A stretch of 64,000 nucleotides of DNA. Origin: Camillea tinctor. Lineage: Eukaryota; Ascomycota; Sordariomycetes; Xylariales; Xylariaceae. Position numbers and translations under genes: made by a program. Below the pieces are notes generated by a model that did no database searches, was not told the DNA's origin, and saw only the letters and a program-made list of their open reading frames with translations. Shown here piece by piece: positions 1 through 10,665 of the stretch (position 1 is the first letter of the stretch; every line of letters starts with the position of its first letter). The stretch lies in NCBI GenBank assembly GCA_022578605.1, contig MU394056.1, positions 496,001 to 560,000 on the forward strand. The letters run 5' to 3'.

Positions 1-164
1 GGGGAAGTATTGGGTCCTTGGAATGAAGGAGGGGAGCTTTTCTCCATTTGTGGGAGAGTGAAATCTTTTTTTTCTCATGATTTTTTTTTGTTTGTTTTGC
101 TGTGCTGGTGTATGGGAAGAAGGGGGGCAGGGATGAATCAGATCCAGCCCCGTCACGAGGACCC

Positions 165-980
165 TCACAATCCGAACATGTACTTCTTGGTCGTCTGTTG
201 GTAGAGCTCTAGATCGAATTCGCCATCCTCGAGGTCCGGGCTTGACGGGTCCCCGGCCCAGACGAACGTCAGACCGTCCCACATCTCATTGGGACCCTCG
301 TCGTCAGCCTCGCTGCCGTCCCCCTTCTCCGCCTGGATCAGGCACTTGCTGGGTCGGTACTTGGACGACTCGTATCGCTGGAGGCTTTCGAACTGCTCGA
401 AGGTCTCGAGCTTCCAGGCCATGCCGTGGACCTTTCTATCGTAGTAGCTACCTATCTTGGCAGGGGGCTGCTGTTTGGGCTTTCCGTCTTCGATTTCAGG
501 TTGCTTGCGCCGGATGGCGATGGGAGACGAGGGAATGCCCGGAGGACTGGCGCTGGGAGTGGTGCTGGCAGCGGTCGGAATGAGAGTCGGGTACGGTCCC
601 CACATCTTCACCTGCCAGCCCTTGATGAAGGCGGGACGCAGCTTGGGGGTCGAGTCAGAGTCGATCCCGGCGGCGTTGCTGAGCACATCTTTGTCCATGA
701 GGGATCCGTAGAAGAACAGGTAGCATGGCTTGAAATTCTGCTTGGTGATTTCCATGGGGGCTTCGGGATTGGGCTTCGAGGCTGCGCCGAATTTACAGGC
801 CATGGCTGCTCTTTTGCTGTTGGTGGGTGCTTGGGAAGGTGTAGATGGTTTTCGCTGGTGTAGTGATGGCAGTAATGGTGGAAGTGGTGGTAGAGGAGGT
901 GCCGGTGATGCTGGTGGTGCTGGAAGTGACGTTGAGTAGAAAGGTCCTTCTTTTTCTGTAGTGTTGTTGGGAGAGGACAT
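165..980 (-). CDS. AIG2/GGACT-like (gamma-glutamylcyclotransferase fold) protein
   Basis: Single-exon gene of 271 aa. The in-frame ORF extends three codons further, but only to a TTG, so I take the ATG at 978-980. Residues 87-94 read YLFFYGSL, the glycine-rich opening loop typical of AIG2-like/gamma-glutamylcyclotransferase folds. Later HGMAW and LQRYESSKYRP fit the rest of that fold. Family members act on gamma-glutamyl amines or peptides in the cytosol; the substrate here cannot be inferred. Two oddities are visible: a proline-rich low-complexity N-terminus (about residues 14-60), and a roughly 45-residue Ser/Pro/Lys-rich insertion between GPYPTL and the HGMAW strand, where compact relatives have a short loop. 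That insertion is in frame but could hide an unrecognised intron. It is divergent from RPS13, with about 1.3 kb between the starts. Confidence 0.75.
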   Translation of the reverse strand: MSSPNNTTEKEGPFYSTSLPAPPASPAPPLPPLPPLLPSLHQRKPSTPSQAPTNSKRAAMACKFGAASKPNPEAPMEITKQNFKPCYLFFYGSLMDKDVLSNAAGIDSDSTPKLRPAFIKGWQVKMWGPYPTLIPTAASTTPSASPPGIPSSPIAIRRKQPEIEDGKPKQQPPAKIGSYYDRKVHGMAWKLETFEQFESLQRYESSKYRPSKCLIQAEKGDGSEADDEGPNEMWDGLTFVWAGDPSSPDLEDGEFDLELYQQTTKKYMFGL

Positions 981-2272
981 TGTGGGCAATAGATACTACT
1001 TCTTATAGTATTTTAGCTAGAAGATAGAGAAGAGATGAAAGAACCCTGGGGACCTATTCAGAAGGGCAAACAACCATTGATGCTAAGGTGAAAACAGCTA
1101 ATATCAGACATGCCATCCAATGGATAGGCAACGTTTAGGCATCAAACATCTTGATGTTATCAGCCTTTTGTCAGTTTGTAAGGCAGTAACGATTGACAGT
1201 TTGAAGTCACAATAGAAGAATAAACTGTGTGTGGCAGAATATGTGCATGTGATCGATGTACTGAGGGTGTAGGAGGGACGAAGAAAGGACTAGATATCTG
1301 CGGTAGTGGAGTTGTCTTGTATCCATAAAGGATACCTGTGCCAGGCGCGTGCAGTTCATATCGGCTTATAGAATGTAATATAGCAATGTAGACACACATA
1401 GAAGGTAGGTAATGTAGGCGACTAGTAAATATATGTATTGAAAAATGCATGTCTATTCTAATTGTCTAGTACATAATAGAATATCCAGTTGATTCAAGAT
1501 AGAGAAGCAAAGTGTTGCTGCTGCCTCAAGGTACCACAGCTTGAAGGTGAGCCACAAAGACAGCAACGCCAGATAATACAACAAGAGTCCATCCACAAGC
1601 GCAAATATTGCTGATTGCCAGCAATCTACTTGAACTAAATTATATCTGCCACAGAGGTTAGCTGAGCTCCGACAAGTTCAACTCGATTGTTCATGGCAGG
1701 AAGGGGAAAGGATCCTTATCAGAAGTCCGTTTAATACATTTCAGGTCTGAAGACCCGATGATATAAGAGGTACCAGAAATAAAAAGTTGTGATTGGTGTG
1801 TATCATCATAAGAAGGAGGAGAGTAATAATTTAGGATTAGAGGAAAATGTACATACCTTTTGAAAGCAGCTTTTCTTAATAGAATAGACTGTAGTTACGT
1901 TCGTTTGTGATGAAGAAAGAAAGGAAGAAGTTTTGTTTGACGCTTTCTTAGTTCAGTAAAGAAAAAAAAAAGACTTGCTTGGCTGCATATAAGCTAGCGG
2001 TTAAATATCGGGTTCTAGTGTTCAAAAAGATAAGATAGAGTAGGACTCTTAAAAAGCATGGACCACTTGAGGGTAAGGAAATGGATCCACACCACACAAA
2101 CCTCACCACCAAATTCTTTTTTTTCCTTCGCTTAAATCTTTAGAATTTATTAGAACGAAGAACCAAAAAAAACTACCCTCTCTCCTCCTATCCCGATCAA
2201 CTCCCCGCGACTTTTCAATCTAACCCACCAACCACCAACAAAGTCGACAGACAACAAAACAACACCGCCAAA
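981..2272. other. Intergenic: divergent promoter region AIG2-like / RPS13
   Basis: No convincing ORF. The part next to RPS13 (about 2100-2272) is pyrimidine-rich with CT and CCAAC runs ending in CAAA before the ATG, as expected of a highly expressed ribosomal protein leader. A TATA-like CATATAAG lies near 1985. Confidence 0.5.
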
Positions 2273-3017
2273 ATGGGTCGTCTTCACTCCAACGGAAAGG
2301 GTATCTCGTCCACTGCGATCCCGTACTCGCGCACTGCCCCCGCCTGGCTCAAGACCTCTCCCGCCCAGGTCGAGGAGCAGATCTGCAAGCTCGCCCGTAA
2401 GGGTGCCTCCCCTTCTCAGATCGGTGTTGTCCTCCGTGACTCCCACGGCATTGCCCAGGTCCGCGTTGTCACCGGTAAGTAAAAACCCCCATCTTAAATG
2501 GGAAATGGAAGTAGAATTGCGCACTAACATTTGGGGGGGTGAATAGGTAACAAGATTCTGCGAATCCTCAAGTCCAATGGTACGACATGAAAAACACAAT
2601 TCCTTGCGATAGACACAAAAAAAAAGAAAAAAGAAAAGAAAAGAAAAGACATAAATCCTCGATGGTTGTCGTCATCTTTTATGCCGCTGTTGGTCAAGGC
2701 TGACAGTGCGATCTTCTTCTACAGGCTTGGCTCCCGAAATCCCCGAGGACCTATACGCCCTGATCAAGAAGGTGAGTTTAAAGAGAATAATCCTTAGCGC
2801 ATGTTTATTAATAATTAAATGCTAACTGGATACCCTCTAAAAGGCCGTCTCCGTCCGCAAGCACCTTGAGCGCAACCGAAAGGACAAGGACGCCAAGTTC
2901 CGCCTGATTCTCATCGAGTCGCGTATCCACCGTCTGGCCCGCTACTACAAGAGCGTCGGTGTCCTGCCTCCTACCTGGAAGTACGAGAGTGCTACCGCCA
3001 GCACCATTGTCGCATAA
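2273..3017 (+). CDS. RPS13: 40S ribosomal protein S13 (uS15)
   Basis: Four exons: 2273-2474, 2547-2579, 2725-2771 and 2844-3017. Introns are GTAAGT..TAG, GTACGA..CAG and GTGAGT..AAG. The spliced CDS is 456 nt, giving 151 aa, the usual length of eukaryotic S13. The protein opens [12 protein letters not shown], has the N-terminal S13/S15 extension (about residues 1-60), and then the S15 helical bundle ending in [15 protein letters not shown]. It sits in the small ribosomal subunit and binds 18S rRNA in the central domain. The pyrimidine-rich leader agrees with high expression. Introns 1 and 2 break glycine codons and the last intron lies between codons. Intron 2 (145 nt) contains an A-rich stretch; I saw no C/D or H/ACA snoRNA in it. 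Identification is certain; splice sites are nearly so because phase and length agree. Confidence 0.98.
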
Positions 3018-3437
3018 GTCTGAGAAGGACCTCTTTGCGCCTGAAAGTGTGCCTCGGTGGGGCATGTGGTTACGGAGTTGGTGGAATGGTTTTGCGTTTT
3101 ATCCCCCGGGCAGCCAAATAGGGAAGACAAAATAACGGGAATATTTTCTCTGGACTCCCTCTCTACCTAGTCACATAAGATAGACGAAGATGAATAGCCA
3201 GATGAATAGAGATCAATGTGAATCTCTTGTCAAGACGTATTATTACTACATCGTTTTTGTTGTCCCTTAAAAGCAGTGGTATCATGGTTGTAAAGACATT
3301 AAGTTTATGATCCGTGTATGATGTTACGACGCCAGAAATTGATTTGCTTTTTCTTTTTTCTTCTTCTCTTTACTGGCTCCAAACTCCGTGTTCATGCTAT
3401 CCTAGTCCTCCTCGTGGTTTTTTTCTTTTTCTTTCTT
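3018..3437. other. Convergent 3' region RPS13 / SDC1
   Basis: 420 bp between two stop codons facing each other. It is AT-rich with T-runs and contains no ORF I believe. It must hold both 3' UTRs and poly(A) sites. Confidence 0.6.
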
Positions 3438-4170
3438 TCAAGTCTCGAGTTCCTTGGATCGCTGCAGGAGGTATTCCCCGAGCACTCGCAGAGGGTCTTT
3501 AGGCCTAGAGAAATAAGTCATAATCAAGTTAGTAAATCAATGCTTTCTAGCTTTCCCCCCCTCCCCTCCTCCTCTTTATGTAATAATAGGATGGTAGAAA
3601 AAAAAAAGAAAAAAAACCAAACATACTGCTCTTTAGCGAGCACCTTCATGCCCTCCAGCAAAGCGCCCGTCACCTTCGAATTCAGGTACTGCCGCACGGG
3701 GGCCCCGTGGGGAGGCGCCTCGGCGGGCATAGTGAAGCCGGGGTCGGGGTGCTGCGAAGCCGCGCGGGACGAGGACGAGTTGTTGTTATTGTTGTTGCTG
3801 CTGCTGCCCTCCTGGCCGTTGGCGGTGCTGCGCAAAGGGGTCCCGGTGCGACCCGCGCCCGTGGGCGCTGGGCTGGGCGCATTGGTGGAAGAGGCTGCGG
3901 GAGCGGGTGACTAAATGGAGAGGAGGTGGGGGGGCATGGATTAGTTTGTGATTCCTTGGTTTTTTTTTCCCCTTAGGGGTGACGTACGGGAGCTTGCTCG
4001 GTGCTGGCGGCTACGTCGGTCATGGCGATGTCCTTGGGGGCCGAGGAGGACTCGCCCGTCGCGGTTTCGGCGCTGGAAGCGGCGGGCGTGGGAGTGGACG
4101 CGTTGGAGCGGGCGGGCGGTTGGCCGTACGTAGGGACGGGAACGGGGGTGTTGGGGATGGAGTCGCCCAT
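3438..4170 (-). CDS. SDC1: COMPASS subunit Sdc1, Dpy-30 domain
   Basis: Three exons read on the minus strand: 4170-3988, 3910-3627 and 3504-3438. Donors are GTACGT and GTATGT; acceptors are TTTAG and TCTAG. The spliced product is 177 aa. The C-terminus carries a complete Dpy-30 motif: VRQYLNSKVTGALLEGM, then LAKEQPKDPLRVLGEYLL. The last exon (67 nt) supplies PKDPLRVL onward and joins exactly in frame, which is why I trust it. The rest is low-complexity, rich in Pro, Ala, Thr and Ser, with an Asn6/Ser4 run encoded by an AAC/AGC-type repeat. Dpy-30 proteins dimerise and anchor to the Ash2/Bre2 subunit of COMPASS, the complex that methylates histone H3 lysine 4 in the nucleus. It is divergent from FAN1 and convergent with RPS13. 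Confidence 0.9.
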
Positions 4171-4797
4171 GGTGTTTTTTTGGTTTTTTTTGAGTGGGAG
4201 ACGATAAAAGTGCTTTAACGAGAGGACTGGACAGATCAAAGCTGCCAATTGGTTGTTGTTGGGTATTTGGCGAGTTTAGGTGTTGGGATTTCTTTTGTTG
4301 GAATGAAGATAGAGAAAGGAATGAAGGTGGGTAAGGGAAAGGGAAAGGCGTAACGATGTAACGAACAAGCTAAACAACCTTTTGGTGTTGGGTAACCTTA
4401 GTATGTCAAAACCTACTATGTATGCAGCTATGTCAGTAAGGTTAGGTACATGAAGGTAAGTACTAGGTAGATAAAAAGTTGAGGTTACGCAGGTGTTGCA
4501 TCGGCATGTGTTAGGTTATTCTGTCGGTATACAGGTACCTTATCTTATCTCTCGAGGACTTGAGGACTTGGGACTTATAAGCCAATTTAGTTCCTCCTGT
4601 CTCGTGACTCCGCGTTCCTATTCCAATCAAACCCCCCTTAAAATTGGCCCCCCTTGTTCTAGACAAGGAAAGAAACGCGTTCTCTTTACGCGTTCCTTTT
4701 CCCTTTTCCCCGCGTATGAAGTCATGAGTGCCTCTTTATTAGTCACAAATCCCATAGAGATGGCTACACATGCAATTCGGGAAATATCACAGTTACC
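4171..4797. other. Divergent promoter region SDC1 / FAN1
   Basis: 627 bp with no credible ORF. It contains two ACGCGT boxes close to FAN1 (listed separately) and several copies of the genome-wide TAGGTA-like motif near 4430-4470. Confidence 0.6.
4675..4693. promoter_or_regulatory. Pair of MluI cell-cycle boxes (ACGCGT) upstream of FAN1
   Basis: ACGCGT occurs at 4675-4680 and again at 4688-4693, with start points 13 bp apart and about 105-120 bp before the FAN1 ATG. In fungi the MBF complex binds ACGCGT and drives G1/S genes, including replication and repair genes. Binding here is inferred. Confidence 0.5.
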
Positions 4798-7431
4798 ATG
4801 GACGCTTGGCTGAAGAAGAGTGCAGAGGCACCAGCCGGACCCCCCACCAAGAAACTGAAAAGAGAACAATCTAATGCGAGTAATGAGAATCTCTCTACGA
4901 GTAGACTCGATACTCCCCCGCTGAAGCCGCTTCCCGAAAGCACACTAGGTGAAGAGGATACCGGACCATCTGCTCTCGAGGACGAGAGTTCAGAAAAGTC
5001 CGAGACCGAGCCTGAGACTGGGACTGGGATTGGGACCGAGGATGTCCACCCATCTCGACGTACTGCTATCGAAAGTTCCCTTCCCGAGGTGAAATCGGAC
5101 AAAGAAGCTCTCGAGGAATATGAGACATTCAGAGCATCACAAGGCGACGAGCCAGATAGCGCTGCAGCCCGGCTCAATTCAAGAAAATGGGTGAGGGGCA
5201 AGAGTTCTCTTTACGTCGATGCTTTTAACCTTGCTCTCGACACCGTTCTCGACGAAGAGTCGCACCTATTCGATGAAAATGAGAGGGCTATCTTCGACCA
5301 ATGGAATAGACTGAGTTATGAAGCCCAGTTCCTGTCCGTAATAATGTCCCTCACAGTTATCCATTGACGTCAAGCCTGACACATAACCTGTGCTAGATAT
5401 GTCCGCTTGTTCCTTAGAAAGACATCTTCCTGGCACCGGATTGCCCGTATAGGTTATCACCATGATATAACAGATATAGGGGCAGCTGTTAAGGAACTCC
5501 AGGAATGCCACGACCATCCAAAGGGATCTACAGCTACCCGGATAACTCATCCGACTGCCGAAGCAGACCTTGACTCTAGCGCTCAAGATCAGCGTGTTCT
5601 CGGAGACAGCTTCACTTTTGCAGATGCTTCCGAGGATTTTATCTATAGCATAGAAGAAGCAGCTTCTCTCTTGAATCTTGACGAGCTGAGGACCTTGGCC
5701 AAAGACGCCAAGGTGCACGGTAAGAATAAGAATGACCTTATAAAGTCGATTTGCAAAATGAGCAATCAACAAGCCAGCCTATTCTCAATGGGTCTCCGGC
5801 GGTCTAATACAGTAGATTCCACTGGTTCTCCAAATACTACAACTCCCGATGCAGACTCACCAGGTCCCGACAACAGGGAGAGTCCTAATAGAAGGAAATA
5901 TTTCCTCAACAAGATACTAGATACCACTGGCCCCTGTATAAGGCTTTCTCTTCCCGTATTTGAGCTATTTGAAAGAGTCCATTTAGTATTCTATAGATCT
6001 ACAGAATGGACAGAGAAGTCTCTAACTACCATCATCCTCGCCAAGATCTCCCGCCGCAACTTCCCACAGTACATTGTTAGTAGGTCGGCAAACATATTTG
6101 CCTCAAGAGACCACCTGCTAGAGTTTGAAGCGGCCATGAGAACACAGTACGCCGTCGACAACATCTTGGAGTTCAACGGACCTGTAACAGAAACGGGGTT
6201 TCGAAAAATCATCGACATATTCGAAGAGTTATACCCAAGATGGCAGGCCTTAATTCAAGAGGAACAAGAAAAAGAAAATAGAGTATATGAATCAGGAGAG
6301 GGAGCATATCTCAGGCGCCTAACCCCAGCACACCCATATACCCGAATTATTCACAAGGCGGCCTATGTTTTTGGTCGCTTGAGGGATCATCGGCGAGAAC
6401 ATGCTCTGTTAACCGAATTACTAGAACAGCGGCTTTTCCATCTAGCGCGACGAGGTGCTTGGTACCAACGAAGGGCTCTTCTAGAAGAGAATTACATGTA
6501 TGCCCTAGAGCCAGATCCTTCGTATAAGGATGTAGACACGCAAAAAAGGCACTGGAAACAGATTGCCATCACAACCTGCGAGGCAGCACTAGAAGACAGA
6601 GACTGCCATCTCATCTATCACTACGACATACAAAAGCGTCTAGTCAAGCTAGAAAGACAGCTCAGGATCCCGAAGCGTCTACAGCATGATTTTGGCCATG
6701 TCCGGTTACAGAAGCCCGAGGAGCACTATGTAGAGGGCATCCAGCTGAAGAAAGATAGCATTACGAGCAAGCTAGGGCGAGGGCCTAGCACTAAGACCAT
6801 ATGGTTAGACGAAGCAGAGGGGAGCGGCGAGTGCAGTGTAGAAGCTATGTGCCTAAGCTGGTACCGCAGTCAGGGTTGGAAAGGGTACCACGCCGAAGGA
6901 GGGATCATACGAACGCTCTTTGCATACCTCTTCTTCGACATACTCTTCTTGTATGTGCCTAACGTGTTCCAGACGGCGTATCAGACGTGCCCCCTAGATC
7001 TCCATACAGACGCTTTCTATCCGACGCGTGCATCCGAGATCAACCACCGTCTCGTCGAGATCGCCAACGGCGACGCTGCACGGATCATCGCCGAAGTGGA
7101 CACCCGTGAGCGCGAAAGGCGCACCTGCGTCGTCGGGCTCAACTGGGACTACGAACGAGCGGACCTACTCGAGCTAGCTACATGTTTCGACGGCGCAGCT
7201 CTCGCTGCCGTGTGCAAGGTCATGGCGCAAGAGTACGGGCAAAGAGGTGGCGGCATCCCAGACCTTATCCTCTGGCGGGCTGAACCCGAGAGGGAATGCA
7301 TGTTCGCCGAGGTCAAGAGTGCGAATGATCGCCTAAGCGATACGCAGAGGCTTTGGATACACGTCCTCACCGGGGCGGGGATCAAGGTGGCGCTCTGCAA
7401 CGCCGTCGCCAAGGAGGTCAGGGAAGTCTAG
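4798..7431 (+). CDS. FAN1: Fanconi-associated nuclease 1 homologue (VRR-NUC)
   Basis: Two exons: 4798-5333 and 5397-7431. The 63-nt intron has donor GTCCGT and acceptor CTAG and splits a leucine codon (CT|A), giving 856 aa. The joined region reads EAQFL-YVRLFLRK, a conserved FAN1 block. A SAP-like DNA-binding motif lies at about residues 265-299 (LLNLDELRTLAKDAKV). A TPR-like helical middle follows. The C-terminal VRR-NUC domain has P800-D801 and E817-V818-K819, the PD-(D/E)XK active site with the family spacing. The enzyme is a structure-specific 5' flap endo/exonuclease that unhooks DNA interstrand crosslinks in the nucleus. The N-terminus is disordered and acidic (about residues 20-120). 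I see no UBZ zinc finger, which animal FAN1 has. Codons become clearly more GC-rich over the last 400 bp. Confidence 0.93.
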
Positions 7432-9008
7432 CGGCTGGTCTACAAATCCCGCTCTCGAGCTGATGGGAAGAGCAGCTAGTCATTGATTCTATGTCATAGG
7501 GTAAGGGGGGGAGGGGGCGTCGATAACTTCACCCGTAGCTGTTCTTACGAGGCAGCGGGGTTTGAATCAAGTGCAAAGTGCTCGGTCCCATTCATGGCCA
7601 GTTCCTCTACGATTATAGATTTAGGTACAGTCGAAGCGATCTTGCAGTTGTAGTATCTACCTAACGATATCATAGACCCATCACCGAGAGGTGGCGCGTG
7701 TCATCCAAGCAGGTCCGTGACAGCCTCAAAACTGTGGGTGTGTTCCGGTTGGATGGTACACCTTCCAGGGGCACTCGTCCGCTCGCCAACCGGGTCAGCT
7801 GACGGGTCAAGTAGTGCATGTCATACATTGTCATCATCGCCACTAGCACAATTCTTTAGTCACGGCTTCAGCTATGGTGTCCCCGGATATTGTTTCTTCG
7901 CCTCACCGAGTATTACGAGGGCTTGGTTGCTGCGAGGCTGTGATGTATAGGCTATACCTATATATATGGATCTACAGTGGGGGATGTCCGCCAGCCAGAT
8001 AATGATGAGTCGCCGCCACACCGTATAACACAGCCAATAAGAATCCTGCCGTCTATTTCCTTCTTTTTTTTTTTTTTAGTCGCCCGGTTGAGCGTAAAGG
8101 TCAACGAAAATGATATATGTAACTTAGGTATATGCATATGTACGGGAGGAAGACCACGCACAATTTCGGCTTGCTTGCCTACGACGGACCCTGACAGCGC
8201 AGCGGAAACGTTGAGTGGGGGGACGTTTCGACGATGGGGAGGAGGAAACAATAGAGCAACAATATAAGTAACGGGCGGGCATATGTACATGGATCCCACG
8301 TGAAAAGGAAGCAAGGCCGAACAAACATCAAATTAATTAATTTCCGAAACACTTCTTTGTCTACACGCTACTGTACGTCGCTCGGTATTATCCTCCCCTC
8401 TAGTAAGGGCCGGGCGGCTATATCAGAGAGAATGTGAGATTGAGAGATTGAGAGAGAGCGTGATAGTGATATATTACCCCTCCATACATACAAACCCATA
8501 CATATGCCAGTCGCAGTCGGTTTTATAGGGAGGTTATGGGTGTACACATATACATCCTCTTTAGCTGCTGAGCTATTTGCCTTCCTATTGGGAACAAGAC
8601 GGGGGGATATTTGAAACCTCGGAGATTCATTCCAGAACGAAATCGAGAAGATAGAAAGAAAAGAAAAAAACACTGGACTGCAAGCAGGGTCCCCTGGACG
8701 TAGTGGCTTAATCTATACTACGCAAGTAGGCTCTTTTGGCTTGCTGATTGGAAGCAGTGTTCAGCTGGACATCGTCATCATCGTCGTCAAATATCGTTTA
8801 GTGATTGAAGAGAAAATAAATGTTCTCAGTAAAAGTCTGCCCCCACCATACAGAAGACCTCGGTCAAAGAAAATAAATATAATACCGTATATGTAAGATT
8901 CTCCAGTTTTATATATGCGTTTTTTTCTTTCTTCATTCTATAGCTCATATAGTTCATATTAATTGGGGAACAAAAATGGATATAACCTGGAAAAGACCAG
9001 AACTTTAT

Positions 9009-9047
9009 ATCTATCTATATATATATATACATGTGTGTGTGTGTGTA
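9009..9047. repeat. Compound microsatellite (TATC, TA, TG)
   Basis: Runs of CTAT, then TA repeats, then a TG repeat directly adjoining each other. Confidence 0.9.
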
Positions 9048-10559
9048 GATTCTCTTCTGCGGCCACTCTGGCCTCGTGATGTTACGACGACCTATCGCCG
9101 TACAAAGCATAGGTGATATGTAGATAGCCAGCCATCCTAACCTCCCCAGGTATTATTTTAATTCATTGCGTATGCCATGGTATAAGGCAAAAGCGGGAAA
9201 CGCACGTCTTTTTCCTATTGCGGAAGGCGTTCGTGTCGCCCTACCTACAGATTCGTCATCGGAGAATTTTATAGTAAGTATTCTACAGCACATTACATAG
9301 CAGATTGGTAGGCAGGCAGGTAGCAAGCTATGTACGTAGGAGCCTATCCCCTTACCTTACAACCATCCATTCCCTCCCGTCCCCCCCTTTCCCCCCTCCA
9401 TCCTACCCTATCTGCCTATGTCTTTGCCTACGCCCATGCTATCCTACGTTAAGTATGGACGGTAATGTACGTAGGGTCACTATGTGATGCGTGCGCGTTC
9501 TGCTTTGATTTTAACGATAGGAAGAGGGAAAAGAGGCAGTGAAGGAGGAGGATGGAGGAGGAAGAGGTGAAAGAGCAGGAGCAGGAGTCTTGTTTTGTTT
9601 GTCCTTTCGCTCCTATAACCGCAACCCAGCTTCCTCGAACCTCCGTTACTCGTTTCACTACTACTCTGCCTTATCACGCACACCACACCTGGGCGACCCA
9701 AGACTTGCCAAACTGTGGTTCTGCGGGAGTGCTAGTGACGGACGAATCAAAGGTGCGCTAGTTCCCTACGGTGGTAAGTAATAGGTAATAGTGTTCTTTT
9801 TTTCTTCTTCTCTCGTTTCCCTTTATTTTTCCTACTTACTTCCGCATATACGCAATACTTGTGGTCTATATACCTACCCCCCCTTGATCACACGGTCTTT
9901 GCATTCCCTCCTCCTATAGCAACTTCCGTTCACCTTCTAGTTAGCTGACCAGGGATTCAGAATCGGGTCCGAGAGAGAAAGCCCAGGAGACAGGGGCTTT
10001 TCCATCTATGGGGTATACAGATTGATAGATTCTTCACTCCCTCACTATCTATCAACATGCCCCTGTCATTGCCTAGTTAGGTATCTACATATCATGCAGG
10101 TCCTACCTTTAGCCAGTCGCGGGGTTGTGTCATAAGCCGGGTCACGTTCTTTCGGAACCCCTCTTGCGCCTCGCGTTTGCATTTTCTTTCTATCACTTAA
10201 GTATTATTGACTTCCTCTTCAGCAAACGGACCAGTGAAGGAAACCGAAGCAAACAAAGAGAAGGTGGAAGGAAAGAGAGTGAAAAGTCCTAGATCAGACC
10301 CAGACCTAGACCTGGGCCAGGGGCAGAATTCTTTAACATGTATGCATGTATGTCGGCAGGTTAGGTAACGTGCAGTAGGACAACCAGGATCGACGGGAAT
10401 ATGTGTAAAAGAAAACGACTCTGATTCTTCCCTCCTCCTCTCTGCATATCTAGGCTAGCGGTGGGTTATGTAGGTAGGTAAGGTAGGTAACGGATATGTA
10501 CGCAACGAGACCCGCAGATTCCGCAACGCATGACACGATATCGCGCGTCGACGGCACGG

Positions 10560-10665
10560 CACACACACATATACACATACATACACACCTACATTACATA
10601 CGTACATATATTCCTTTATATATGTACGTACATACATACACACACACATATATATATATATATAC
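10560..10665. repeat. Compound CA / TACA / TA microsatellite
   Basis: About 105 bp of CA, CATA and TACA units ending in (TA)n. The core contains self-complementary TATGTACGTACATA, so it could extrude as a hairpin. Confidence 0.9.

Noticed and set aside
2580..2724. snoRNA inside RPS13 intron 2
   Set aside because: Ribosomal protein introns often host snoRNAs, but no RTGATGA/CTGA box pair or H/ACA boxes with flanking complementarity were seen. The CTGAC near the end is best read as the branch site.
3318..3914. 198-codon plus-strand ORF over SDC1
   Set aside because: It is antisense to the Dpy-30 exons and introns and consists of Leu/Phe/Lys runs from simple repeats.
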